A DNA stretch of 30,130 bases from Bdellovibrionaceae bacterium UBA2339 (GCA_002344785.1 DDUL01000059.1:1-30130), one strand, 5' to 3'; shown: positions 15,341 to 23,978, counted from the first letter of the stretch. Program-made: numbers and translations. The notes: generated by a model from the letters alone, not told the origin.

Positions 15341-17302
15341 TTACATGGGTAATTTGAAGCCAATTTCCGTTCCTTGGCCGACTTGGCTTCGGAGGAAAAC
15401 CTCGCCGCCATGAAGTTCGACAAAATATTTCACGAGATAAAGACCCAAGCCAGTGCCGGGCGAGGTCGACGCGCCGCTGCCTCGGGTGAACTTCGCCCAA
15501 ATGCCAGGCTGCTCCGCTTCGGGAATTCCGGGGCCTGTGTCCTTCACGGTCACGACGACATCGTTGCCGATCTCAGAGCTGGCAACGGTGACCGTACCTC
15601 CGGCGGGCGTGTACTTGATCGCGTTTTCCACCAGGTTATGCGCGATCTCTTCCAGCAAAGTGGAGTCGGCCTCGATGCTAAACAAAGGTTCAAAGTCCGA
15701 ATCCAGCGTGAGGCCTTTTTCTTGAGCGAGCGGCTTAAGCCGACCGATGACGCGAAAGAGGACTTCGTTCAGATCCACGGGTTCACGCAAGATGGCCATC
15801 TCGCGGGCCTCGATTTTTGAAACTTGTAGGATGGAGCGAATGTAGCGATGGAGTTCGTCGGATGAGCGGCGAAGGTTGCGAAGGTCCTCCGCCATGCGCT
15901 CGCTTTCCGCTTGCGACATCAGGCGGTCACAAATGGATTGGATTTTTGCGATTGGAGTTTTCAAGTCATGCGACATCATCGACACAAAATTGGTCTTGAG
16001 CTGTTCCAATTGCTCGGCGGCTCGGCGATCTTGTTCGAGCTGCCAAGCTCGGGCTTCGTTGGTGCCGACTTGCCAGCTTAAGAACAACACGTAGGTGATG
16101 ACGAGTTGGGCGATGGGGGCGAGGGCGGGTAGCCAGATGGCGAAGCGGTCAAAGACCCAAGCGCTGACGCTGATCCAGGCCAGCGCGCCCAGGCCGAGTC
16201 CGACCAGGACCACGGCCTGAGGGTAGAGCAAAATGAAGCGCACACTGAAGATCGCGAGTACGCCCATCAGGCCCAAGTAGACCCAAGCGGGAAGTCGTTG
16301 AGGGATGCGACGCTGTAAGTGATTGTCGACGATGTTGGCGATGACCTCGGCGCGACTCATGCGCCCCAGCGCGGTGGTGAAGATCTCTGTGGCTTGAGAA
16401 CGATGCCCGATGAGCACGACTTTGCGGTGAAAGGCTTCGGGAGGCACGCGGCCTTCGAGCAGATCGCGCATCGACACAATCGGAAAGTTGCCGGTGCCGG
16501 CAACAAAGTTCACGTCCGAAGTGCGCTCAATGCCTAAGTCATCGTCTGAGCCTTCGAAGTTTTTGAGCGGCTGAATGTGGCCTTGAGAATTCGCACCAGA
16601 GCCAGAGCCTGAACCAGAGCCAGATCCAGAGGGAACGCTGAGGGCTTGCTGGAGTGCGAGCGTGTTGCGTTCGGCGAGCTCTGCGAGGCGCACGCCCATA
16701 TGCGGGATTTGCACGAGTGAGTTTGAGTAGCGTCGCAAAGTTCCGTCATCATCGGCGCGCAGCGAGCGCACGGCGACGTTGCGATTGTAGGTGGTTGCGA
16801 AGACGGGAATCAGCGCTCGGCCGCCGCTATCCAAATCCGCGCCCCACACCACGCGTGGATCTTCAAACAAGCTGCGTGTCGCAGGCCCAAGACTTCCCAT
16901 GCGCACGCCGTCGCCAAAATGCAGTGTCACGCCAACCGCCAAGGGCAGATCGGCGAGGACTCGCGACAACATGTCTTCCCAAAGTCGCGTGTTCCAAAAA
17001 AATGCGTCCGTGGTCAGACCCAACTCTTTGAGCGGTCGAAGTAGGTTGCGCGAGTGGGGATTGAGTGAAGTCCAATCGCGCTCGTTGACGTCGATGATCA
17101 CGATGCGCGAGTCCACCATCGCGGGACGCGGACCTCGCAGTCGATAGCGCCAATCATGCGTGCCGCTGGAATCCAAAAGCAGCAAGATCGCGGCGGCACC
17201 CCAGCCGACGAAGCCGCGAAAAAAGATTTCGCGATGTCGCCAGAGGCGCAGGCCGAGGGCTTTGGTGCGCCTCGCAGTTTGGATCATCCCATCCCAGCTC
17301 AT
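15341..17302 (-). CDS. CHASE2-domain membrane sensor histidine kinase
   Basis: This 653-residue sensor presumably phosphorylates the sigma-54 regulator encoded 143 bases downstream. One membrane helix (about 28-43) leads into a large extracytoplasmic CHASE2 domain (about 45-330), recognised by IVIIDVNERDW near its start and FPIVSMRDLLEGRVPPEAFHRKVVLIG near its end. Three helices follow (about 341-357, 361-383, 388-410). The dimerisation helix carries His445 in MMSHDLKTP, and the ATPase domain shows NLVENAIKYTP, DTGPGIP and GTGLGLYLVK. A Ser-Gly repeat (residues 225-236) interrupts CHASE2. The start is uncertain: neither ATG 17302 nor ATG 17287 has a strong ribosome binding site. The gene is divergent from ribF; the 75-base gap must hold any promoters. 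Confidence 0.92.
   Translation of the reverse strand: MSWDGMIQTARRTKALGLRLWRHREIFFRGFVGWGAAAILLLLDSSGTHDWRYRLRGPRPAMVDSRIVIIDVNERDWTSLNPHSRNLLRPLKELGLTTDAFFWNTRLWEDMLSRVLADLPLAVGVTLHFGDGVRMGSLGPATRSLFEDPRVVWGADLDSGGRALIPVFATTYNRNVAVRSLRADDDGTLRRYSNSLVQIPHMGVRLAELAERNTLALQQALSVPSGSGSGSGSGSGANSQGHIQPLKNFEGSDDDLGIERTSDVNFVAGTGNFPIVSMRDLLEGRVPPEAFHRKVVLIGHRSQATEIFTTALGRMSRAEVIANIVDNHLQRRIPQRLPAWVYLGLMGVLAIFSVRFILLYPQAVVLVGLGLGALAWISVSAWVFDRFAIWLPALAPIAQLVITYVLFLSWQVGTNEARAWQLEQDRRAAEQLEQLKTNFVSMMSHDLKTPIAKIQSICDRLMSQAESERMAEDLRNLRRSSDELHRYIRSILQVSKIEAREMAILREPVDLNEVLFRVIGRLKPLAQEKGLTLDSDFEPLFSIEADSTLLEEIAHNLVENAIKYTPAGGTVTVASSEIGNDVVVTVKDTGPGIPEAEQPGIWAKFTRGSGASTSPGTGLGLYLVKYFVELHGGEVFLRSQVGQGTEIGFKLPM
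16595..16630 (-). repeat. Simple hexanucleotide repeat coding for six Ser-Gly pairs
   Basis: Six 6-base units of the type TCT-GG(N) are read on the - strand as (Ser-Gly)6 inside the CHASE2 domain of the sensor kinase. Third-position variation (TCA once, GGA/GGC/GGT) shows that it is not a fresh perfect microsatellite, but its length could still vary between strains without frameshift. Confidence 0.85.
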
Positions 17303-17377
17303 AACGCCATGTAGCAAGGGGCGGGCGAATTGTCTATCGCCTCGACCCTTTGGCGCGGGAGTCGTAAATTGGACAAC

Positions 17378-18433
17378 ATGCGTGTGTACGAAGGTACAAG
17401 CCGATTGCTGGCCGAGACCTCGCCGAAGTCCAATTCGACGAATGAGGGGCCTTTGGCCTCGGGACCTGCGCCTCAGGGCACAGTCCTCACCATTGGCAAT
17501 TTCGACGGCGTGCACTTGGGGCATCGAGAGCTGATTCGGCGCACGCTCGATTTGGCCCAGCAGCTGCGGGCCGAATCCGCGGTGCTGACTTTTGAGCCAC
17601 ATCCGTTGATGGCGCTGCGACCCGAGCTGGGCCTTAAGCGCCTGTATGATCCCGAAGATCGGCGCGAACAGTTGCACGCCATGGGCGTGGCTCTGTTGGT
17701 CGTTGAACCCTTCTCAAGAGAATTTTCACAGCTGGCACCGGATCGTTTTTTCGCGGAGATCATCGTGCGGGCGTTTTCACCGCGCGCCTTGGTGGTCGGC
17801 TATGACTTCAGCTTTGGCGCCAATCGAAGCGGCGGGACGGATTTTTTGCGCGAGCGCTGCGCGGCTGCGGGCATTGGCTTTGAGGTCGTGCCGCCTGTGC
17901 ATGTCGGTGCGGGTGTGGTGAGCTCCACGCGCATTCGCCAAGCTCTGAGCGAGGGCGAGGCCGAGGCCGCGCGCGCGATGTTGGGACGACCCTATAGCCT
18001 CAGAGGTCGAGTGAAAAAAGGCGCGGGCCGAGGGCGCAGCATCGGCATTCCGACGGCGAATCTTGATCTCACGGTAGAGTGTCCGCTTCGTGGCGGAGTC
18101 TACGTCGCTTGGGCCAAATTGCGAGGTCGGCGAGAGGCGGCACTGGTGAACATCGGTCGCAATCCCACCTTCAACGATGGCTCCACTCTTCACGTCGAGG
18201 CACATTTACCGGAGTTTTTGCCCGAGGCCTCGGGGAAGGCGTCGGCGACGGCCGTGAACGCTCCGGATTCCCGCACGCAAGATTTGTACGGTGAAATTTT
18301 GGAACTCGAATTCATCGCCCGCCTTCGCGATGAAAAGAAATTTTCCGGAGTCGAGGCCTTGGTCGATCAAATTCGATCGGACATTCGCGAAGGCTTGCAA
18401 CGCTTGCGACAAGAAGGCGGAGCCGGCCGATGA
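17378..18433 (+). CDS. ribF: Bifunctional riboflavin kinase/FAD synthetase RibF
   Basis: RibF converts riboflavin to FMN and then FAD in the cytoplasm. The N-terminal FAD synthetase part has GNFDGVHLGH (the nucleotidyltransferase HxGH-type motif), EPHPL, VGYDFSFG and SSTRIRQAL. The C-terminal kinase part has GRGRSIGIPTAN and NIGRNPTF. ATG 17378 gives 351 residues, with a ~30-residue polar N-terminal extension before the conserved core. There is an unusual insertion of about 21 residues rich in Ala and Ser (coded at about 18217-18280) between EAHLPEF and DLYGEI, where the family normally has direct continuity. No FMN riboswitch is seen upstream. The stop overlaps the next start by 4 bases (ATGA). 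Confidence 0.94.
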   Translation: MRVYEGTSRLLAETSPKSNSTNEGPLASGPAPQGTVLTIGNFDGVHLGHRELIRRTLDLAQQLRAESAVLTFEPHPLMALRPELGLKRLYDPEDRREQLHAMGVALLVVEPFSREFSQLAPDRFFAEIIVRAFSPRALVVGYDFSFGANRSGGTDFLRERCAAAGIGFEVVPPVHVGAGVVSSTRIRQALSEGEAEAARAMLGRPYSLRGRVKKGAGRGRSIGIPTANLDLTVECPLRGGVYVAWAKLRGRREAALVNIGRNPTFNDGSTLHVEAHLPEFLPEASGKASATAVNAPDSRTQDLYGEILELEFIARLRDEKKFSGVEALVDQIRSDIREGLQRLRQEGGAGR

Positions 18434-19419
18434 CGGAACCCACAGGCGGCGCTTCACTCACACTTGTGCCGAAAGAGAAGACGCGCTTGCAGTGGTGTTG
18501 GTTGGATGGGCGCTCAACGGAGTGGGCTGAGCGCGAGAAGTTTTTAAAGAAAGCTGTCGAGCACCACCAGCTGCCTCTGGATTTGCAGTTCGTCCAGGAC
18601 TTCAATGCCGCCGATTCGAAAATCGAAGGCCATGTGATGTTGCGCGTGCTCGGTGAGTCGCTGGCCAGCTGGCGCGGCAAACTCGGTCATCAAATTCTGC
18701 AATCCATGAGCATGTCGGCGTCGGGGCATCTGGATGCGTTGTGGTTTCACTCTCGTGGTGGCGATGAAGGCGGTCAATGGCTCGCCGGTCATGTTTTGCC
18801 GGAAGCATTGCTGGCGACTGTGGCCACGCACGGCTTGGTGAAGTCGGGACAACAGGATTGGCGCGTGGATCCGCGCGGGTCGGGTTTGTTGATCGGCGCG
18901 CATCCGGATTTTCGCGGCTTAGCCATGTCAATTGCGAAGTTCGGAGTTCAGCGATTGTATTTCGCCGATACAGAAATGCGAGCCGCCGAGCGAGGCGCGG
19001 AAGATCTCAAGGCGCGGCTACTGGGTGTGGAAGTTGAGGCGATCGATCGAAACCAACTCACGCAGCTTCCTGCCGAGTGTTCCATCGCGATCTGCTGCGT
19101 GGATCCGCAAAATTCGACCATGCTCGAAGATGTTTCGTACTTGAACTTTCTCACAGCGGGCTCGATTTGGGTCGATTGGACCTACGCCGCGCGCGGAATC
19201 AAGCCGGATCAAAGAATGATCGAGGCCGCGGGCACGGAGAATGTCTTTGACGTCGAGATTCAGGCTGTCGGCGCGCAAGCTTTGCCCGCGCTGCATGTGG
19301 CGATGATCGCCGATTACATGTTGCTCACGCAGATGTATGGGGTGCCGAAGTCATCGACTTTGGTCCGTGAGATCGTGCAACCCAGTGAAGAGTTGGCTTG
19401 GCCGATGGAAGGCTTGTGA
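18430..19419 (+). CDS. Uncharacterised protein with a Rossmann-like, possibly shikimate-dehydrogenase-like, C-terminal half
   Basis: I do not recognise this 329-residue cytoplasmic protein with certainty. No signal peptide or membrane helix is visible. From about residue 155 there is a Rossmann-like unit: a Gly-containing turn GSGLLIGAHPDFRGLA, then a helix, the strand RLYFAD ending in the Asp that would bind NAD ribose, and later SIAICCVDPQ and AGSIWVDWTY, which resemble the T-P-x-G and V-x-D-x-V-Y blocks of the AroE family. The N-terminal half lacks the AroE shikimate-binding signature as far as I can see, so a degenerate or repurposed AroE-like protein is only a suggestion. The start is ATG 18430, coupled to ribF by a 4-base overlap. 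It lies directly before the pilus cluster. Confidence 0.75.
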   Translation: MTEPTGGASLTLVPKEKTRLQWCWLDGRSTEWAEREKFLKKAVEHHQLPLDLQFVQDFNAADSKIEGHVMLRVLGESLASWRGKLGHQILQSMSMSASGHLDALWFHSRGGDEGGQWLAGHVLPEALLATVATHGLVKSGQQDWRVDPRGSGLLIGAHPDFRGLAMSIAKFGVQRLYFADTEMRAAERGAEDLKARLLGVEVEAIDRNQLTQLPAECSIAICCVDPQNSTMLEDVSYLNFLTAGSIWVDWTYAARGIKPDQRMIEAAGTENVFDVEIQAVGAQALPALHVAMIADYMLLTQMYGVPKSSTLVREIVQPSEELAWPMEGL

Positions 19420-19446
19420 GTTACTCCCGCGTTAACTTGAAAACTT

Positions 19447-19466
19447 CGTGAGCTGTTGAGCTCGCG
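19447..19466 (+). terminator. Hairpin shortly after the 18430 gene
   Basis: CGTGAGCT and AGCTCGCG pair (one T-G wobble) around GTTG, 27 bases after the stop codon. No T-run follows; possible transcription end of the ribF operon. Confidence 0.3.
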
Positions 19467-19477
19467 CCGCCCCCTTA

Positions 19478-19502
19478 ACATGACCAAGTGACATGACCAG
19501 TG
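19478..19502 (+). promoter_or_regulatory. Abutting direct repeat upstream of pilB, possible operator
   Basis: ACATGACCAAGTG (19478-19490) is followed with no gap by ACATGACCAGTG (19491-19502), a tandem repeat differing by one inserted A. It lies in the 288-base spacer before pilB and could be a binding site for a regulator of the pilus operon. Confidence 0.4.
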
Positions 19503-19546
19503 GGCCGACTCAATCACGAAGCATTCAAAATTTCTGCTAGCCCATG

Positions 19547-19558
19547 GTCGGGCCCGAC
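19547..19558. promoter_or_regulatory. 12-bp perfect palindrome upstream of pilB
   Basis: GTCGGGCCCGAC is its own reverse complement and lies 45 bases after the tandem repeat in the same spacer. It could be a dimeric regulator site or part of a terminator; no further support. Confidence 0.3.
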
Positions 19559-19707
19559 GACTCAGCAGTGCCGTTCTCCCAGCGAGGCGTCTAATCTAAA
19601 GACTGAGAACGAGTCGGCAAATTCGCCGAACGTGCGCCTTCAACTTTGATGGGTTCGCTCACCTTGTGGCGCGCGATGGACGAAGTTTTCCCAAGGAGGG
19701 GAAGAGC

Positions 19708-21450
19708 ATGGCACAACCCGCGTCTTCAGGTGGTGCATCGGGCGGCGGAGGCCCCAAAAAATCAATCGGCGAGCTTTTGGTCATTGAGCGCAAAGTGAAT
19801 GCGATTCAATTGGCTGAAGCCAAAGAGGATCAAAAGAAAAACGGCGGTCGTTTGACCTCGGCACTCGTGCGGCTTGGCCACATGAAGGATGAGGAACTGT
19901 GCGGCTTCTTGGCGACACAGTACGGAGTCGGCGCGGTTGATCTCGACACATTTGAAATCGACGAAGAGGCGCTGAAGAAACTCACGCGCGAACAGTGCGA
20001 AAAGCACATGGTGATTCCGGTTTCGCTGGCCGGCGACGTTCTCGTCGTTGCCTTTGCGGACCCATCGAACTTGTACTTCCGCGATGACTTGCGCTTTATC
20101 ACCAAGTGCAAAATCGAAGTTGTCGTGGCTCCGGAGACTTCGATTCAGCGGGCGATCGATCGCTATTACAAAAAGGGTGGCGATTTCGGCAAGCTCGTCG
20201 ACGAGATGGAAAACTCCGACGAAGCCTTGAACTTCATGCAGTCGCTGGAAGCCTTGGATCTTTCCAAAGACGCTGAGAGCGCGCCGATCGTGAAGTTCGT
20301 CAACACCATGCTGGTCGACGCGATCAAGCTCAAAGCTTCGGATATTCACATCGAACCTTATGAGCGACGTCTGCGCGTACGCTTCCGCATCGACGGCTTG
20401 TTGCACGAGAAGATTCAGCCGCCCGCGGGTGTGGCGGCGGGGCTTGTGTCGCGGATCAAGATCATGTCTCGCTTGGACATCGCCGAGCGCCGAAAGCCGC
20501 AAGATGGTCGCTTGAAAGTTCGTACAGCGGGCGGGCAAGAAATCGACTTTCGCGTGAGCGTTCTGCCGACACTCTTCGGTGAGAAGGTCGTGATGCGTTT
20601 GCTCGATAAGGCGAACTTGAAACTCGACATGACCAAGCTGGGCTTTGAGGAAGAGAATCTGCTCGTGTTTCGCGAAGCCATCAGTAAGCCCCAGGGCATG
20701 GTGCTGGTGACCGGACCGACGGGTTCAGGTAAGACGACGACTTTGTATTCGGCCTTGGCCTCTTTGAACGATCCGCAGGTGAACATTTCGACAGCGGAAG
20801 ATCCGGTCGAATTCAACCTCGACGGCATCAATCAGGTGCAAGTGAACTCCGACATTGGCTTCGGATTCCCAGAGGCTTTGCGCTCCTTCCTGCGTCAGGA
20901 CCCGGATGTCATCCTCGTCGGTGAGATTCGAGATTTGGAGACCGCGGAGATCGCTTTCAAGGCGGCTTCGACGGGTCACATGGTGTTATCAACCTTGCAC
21001 ACCAACGATGCGCCGGCGACGGTTTCACGTCTGCTCGACATGGGGATCGCGCCTTACTTGATCACGTCGACGGTCACCTTGGTGGTCGCGCAGCGACTTG
21101 CGGGACGGATTTGTGAGCGATGTAAAGAAACAGTTCGCGTGGATCGACTGACGTTGACCAAGTTGGGTATGGAGAATGCGCCTGAGTACTTGGAATTGTT
21201 CCGCGGAACTGGCTGCGCATTCTGCAACGGTTCTGGGGTCAAAGGACGGGTTGCCCTCTATGAAATCATGGTGATGAGCGACACGCTTCGCGAGGCGATT
21301 CTCGCAGGGAACTCGCCGGTGGAAATCAAGCGCGCGGCAATTCGCGGCGGTATGCGCAGCTTGCGAGCGGCGGGCATCGTGAAGCTTGAGCGCGGTGAAA
21401 TTTCGGTTGAAGAGTTGATGGCGTCGACAGTGGGAGATGATGAACACTGA
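19708..21450 (+). CDS. pilB: Type IV pilus extension ATPase PilB
   Basis: PilB is the hexameric cytoplasmic motor that powers pilin polymerisation (GspE family). The protein has 580 residues. The N-terminal part holds a GspE-N/MshEN-like domain (SIGELLV, LTSALVRLG, LTREQCEKHMVIPV). The ATPase core has Walker A GPTGSGKT near residue 336, the Asp box AEDPVEF, Walker B DPDVILVGEIRD and the His box TGHMVLSTLHTN. A four-cysteine zinc site (C469, C472, C503, C506) marks extension ATPases rather than PilT. ATG 19708 follows AAGGAGGGG (19693-19701), which decides the start over an in-frame GTG at 19666. First gene of the B-T-C-S-R cluster. Confidence 0.97.
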   Translation: MAQPASSGGASGGGGPKKSIGELLVIERKVNAIQLAEAKEDQKKNGGRLTSALVRLGHMKDEELCGFLATQYGVGAVDLDTFEIDEEALKKLTREQCEKHMVIPVSLAGDVLVVAFADPSNLYFRDDLRFITKCKIEVVVAPETSIQRAIDRYYKKGGDFGKLVDEMENSDEALNFMQSLEALDLSKDAESAPIVKFVNTMLVDAIKLKASDIHIEPYERRLRVRFRIDGLLHEKIQPPAGVAAGLVSRIKIMSRLDIAERRKPQDGRLKVRTAGGQEIDFRVSVLPTLFGEKVVMRLLDKANLKLDMTKLGFEEENLLVFREAISKPQGMVLVTGPTGSGKTTTLYSALASLNDPQVNISTAEDPVEFNLDGINQVQVNSDIGFGFPEALRSFLRQDPDVILVGEIRDLETAEIAFKAASTGHMVLSTLHTNDAPATVSRLLDMGIAPYLITSTVTLVVAQRLAGRICERCKETVRVDRLTLTKLGMENAPEYLELFRGTGCAFCNGSGVKGRVALYEIMVMSDTLREAILAGNSPVEIKRAAIRGGMRSLRAAGIVKLERGEISVEELMASTVGDDEH

Positions 21451-21542
21451 CGCGTTCATGGAGAGTGTTGGTTGAGGATTGAGAGTTTGAGATTGTGGTT
21501 TTTGGGGAATCAGGTTTAGGCATTCAGCGCTAGGGAAGTAAT

Positions 21543-22610
21543 GTGGTCTCGCTCCTGCAGCTATTGAAATTTGCGACGGATCAGGGCGCATCGGATTTGC
21601 ACATCGTGGCGGGTTCGCAGCCTTCGCTGCGGGTCAACGGCCGCATCGTGCGCGTGAAAACTGAAACCATGACCAAAGAGGCAACCCGCAAACTCTGCTA
21701 CTCCGTTCTCAGCGATTCGCAAAAGGCGAAATTCGAAGAGGAAAAGGAATTGGACTTTTCGTTTGAGGTTAAGAACATGGCGCGATTTCGTGCCAACCTT
21801 TTCTTCCAGCGAGGCGCGGTTTCAGGCGTATTTCGAAAAGTTCCGGTGGTGATGCCACGCTTTGCAGATCTCACTTTGCCACAGGCCGTGGGCGAGCTGA
21901 CGCGATTGCCCCACGGCTTGGTGCTTGTCACGGGACCGACGGGATCTGGTAAGTCGACGACACTGGCGAGTTTGGTCGACAAGATCAACCAAGAGCAGTT
22001 CGGTCACATCATCACGCTCGAGGACCCGATCGAATTCGTGCACAGCCACAAAAACTGTATCGTGAACCAGCGCGAAGTCGGTGCAGACACCGGCTCTTAC
22101 ACGGATGCGATGAAGTATCTGCTTCGTCAGGACCCCGATGTGGCGCTGCTCGGCGAGTTGCGCGACTTGGAGACGATCGAAGCGGCGTTGATCACCGCGG
22201 AGACGGGCCACTTGGTGTTTGCGACACTTCACACCAACTCCGCCATCGCGACCATCAACCGATTGGTGAGCGTGTTCCCTTCCGATCAGCAAGAGCGCGT
22301 GCGCGTGCAGCTATCCTTCACTTTGCAGGCCGTACTGTCGCAACGTCTCTTGCCGGCCATCGGTGGCGGACGAGTCGTGGCTTGCGAGTTCCTCTTGATG
22401 ACGCCGGGTATTCGAAACCTGATTCGAGAAGGCAAACTGCATCAAATCGAGTCGATGATGCAGGTCGGACAGGACAAATCTGGCATGATCACGATGAATC
22501 AGAGCTTGGTCCAGTTGCTGCTCAAGCGTAAAATATCCTTGGAGACGGCATTTGAGACTTCGGCCTCGGCCGATCAGCTCGAGAAAATGATGAAGCACGC
22601 GGGGCTTTGA
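21543..22610 (+). CDS. pilT: Type IV pilus retraction ATPase PilT
   Basis: PilT depolymerises pili and powers twitching. The protein has 355 residues, the usual size. Walker A GPTGSGKS starts at residue 131; the Asp box is TLEDPIEF, Walker B DPDVALLGELRD and the His box GHLVFATLHTN. The retraction-specific C-terminal motif reads GIRNLIRE (AIRNLIRE in most PilT), and there is no zinc-cysteine cluster, which supports PilT over PilB. The start is GTG 21543 behind AGGGAAG (21532-21538). An ATG two bases earlier (21541) is out of frame and would give only an 8-residue peptide. The 92-base gap from pilB carries no gene. Confidence 0.96.
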   Translation: MVSLLQLLKFATDQGASDLHIVAGSQPSLRVNGRIVRVKTETMTKEATRKLCYSVLSDSQKAKFEEEKELDFSFEVKNMARFRANLFFQRGAVSGVFRKVPVVMPRFADLTLPQAVGELTRLPHGLVLVTGPTGSGKSTTLASLVDKINQEQFGHIITLEDPIEFVHSHKNCIVNQREVGADTGSYTDAMKYLLRQDPDVALLGELRDLETIEAALITAETGHLVFATLHTNSAIATINRLVSVFPSDQQERVRVQLSFTLQAVLSQRLLPAIGGGRVVACEFLLMTPGIRNLIREGKLHQIESMMQVGQDKSGMITMNQSLVQLLLKRKISLETAFETSASADQLEKMMKHAGL

Positions 22611-22673
22611 TGAAATTGGTCGACCAGCGGGTCGGCCCAAACGATGTCGAGTCGACATCAAACGGGGTGAGGG

Positions 22674-23882
22674 ATGCCAAAGTACGCTTTTGAAGCCAAA
22701 GGCCCAGGAGGCCGAGTCTTCAAAGGGGAAATGGAAGCGGGCAGCGAAAATGAAGTCCGGATTAAACTCCGGGCTCAGCGCATGTTTCCAACCAAAGTGA
22801 ACCAGGCGGAGAAAAAAGTCGCCGCGGTGAAAGCTATTGGTGGCAAAGGTATCAAGGCCAAGGACTTACAGATCTTCACGCGTCAGCTCGCGACTCTGCT
22901 GGGTTCAGGTATTCCGATTCTTCAGTCGATTGAAACTCTGGCACAGTCCGCGCGCGCGCCCGCACTGAACATCGCCCTTAAAGAAATCATTCGCGATATC
23001 ACGCAGGGTAAACGTTTTGGCGACGCCATGGCCGAGCACCCGATGATCTTTGACCGATTTTACGTGAACATGGTCCGCGCCGGTGAAGAGTCCGGTAACA
23101 TCGACACGATTCTCACGCGGCTGGCGCAGTACATTGAAAAGAGCGTGAAGATCCAAGGCAAGGTGAAGGGCGCATTGGTTTATCCGGCGGTCATTATGGT
23201 CGTCGCCGGCGTGGTTGTCGCGGCCCTGCTGATCTTCGTTATTCCAAAATTCGAAACGCTGTTTAAGTCTGGAAACCAAGAGCTGCCGATGATCACACAG
23301 ATGGTGGTCGGCATGTCGAAGTTCTTTGTCGCCTATTGGTGGGCGATCTTTGCCGCAATCGGCGGAGCCGTGTTCGCTGCGATCAACTACTACCGAACTC
23401 CAGCTGGCCGAGAGACTTGCGACAAAATCTTCATCGACACGCCTTACTTTGGTGACCTGATTCAGAAGTCCGCGGTGGCGCGCTTTACGCGAACCTTGGC
23501 GACGCTTCTGGGATCTGGTGTGTCGATCATGGAAGCCCTGGATATCGCGGCGAAGACGGCCGGCAACAGCGTCATCGAACAAGCTTTGGTGCGGGCCCGT
23601 GAGAGTTTGACCGAGGGTAAGTCGCTGACGGTGCCGCTCACGAAAGAAAAGTACATTCCGCAGATGGTGACGCAGATGATTGGTGTCGGCGAACAAACCG
23701 GAAACATGGACACCATGCTCAACAAAGTCGCGGACTTTTATGAAGACGAAGTGGATGTGGCCGTCGGTGCGTTGACGGCGATTCTTGAGCCGATGTTGAT
23801 GGTCGTGTTGGGTGGTATCATCGCGTTTCTCGTTGTGGCGATGTATCTGCCGATCTTCAACTTGGCAGGAGCGGTGCAGTGA
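22674..23882 (+). CDS. pilC: Type IV pilus inner-membrane platform protein PilC
   Basis: PilC is the polytopic platform that couples the PilB and PilT motors to the growing pilus. It has 402 residues with the two T2SF/GspF repeats typical of the family. The first cytoplasmic repeat contains FTRQLATLLGSGIPILQS and the second FTRTLATLLGSGVSIMEA. Membrane helices are seen around LVYPAVIMVVAGVVVAALLI, near WWAIFAAIGGAVFAA, and at the C-terminus (PMLMVVLGGIIAFLVVAMYL). ATG 22674 is preceded by GGGGTGAGGG at normal spacing. The gene follows pilT by 63 bases. Confidence 0.96.
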   Translation: MPKYAFEAKGPGGRVFKGEMEAGSENEVRIKLRAQRMFPTKVNQAEKKVAAVKAIGGKGIKAKDLQIFTRQLATLLGSGIPILQSIETLAQSARAPALNIALKEIIRDITQGKRFGDAMAEHPMIFDRFYVNMVRAGEESGNIDTILTRLAQYIEKSVKIQGKVKGALVYPAVIMVVAGVVVAALLIFVIPKFETLFKSGNQELPMITQMVVGMSKFFVAYWWAIFAAIGGAVFAAINYYRTPAGRETCDKIFIDTPYFGDLIQKSAVARFTRTLATLLGSGVSIMEALDIAAKTAGNSVIEQALVRARESLTEGKSLTVPLTKEKYIPQMVTQMIGVGEQTGNMDTMLNKVADFYEDEVDVAVGALTAILEPMLMVVLGGIIAFLVVAMYLPIFNLAGAVQ

Positions 23883-23978
23883 CGCAACAAGCGGTCCAAC
23901 AAGCGTTCCGATAAGTGAACCGGGCAATCAACGCCGAACATCGGCGGTGATCAAACTGAGAAAGGTGGATCTGGCAGG

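Noticed and set aside
17303..17377. FMN riboswitch upstream of ribF
   Set aside because: The gap is only 75 bases and shared with a divergent gene, and none of the conserved FMN-element blocks is visible.
19420..19707. Sigma-54 (-24/-12) promoter upstream of pilB
   Set aside because: I looked for GG-N10-GC with TGGC/TTGC context; TGGCGCGCGATGGAC near 19664 lacks the GC at the right spacing.
19666..19707. Upstream GTG start for pilB
   Set aside because: The strong AAGGAGGGG lies between this GTG and ATG 19708 and clearly serves the ATG.
22905..23927. 340-codon - strand frame across pilC
   Set aside because: Shadow of pilC; His/Arg-rich low-similarity translation with no start context.
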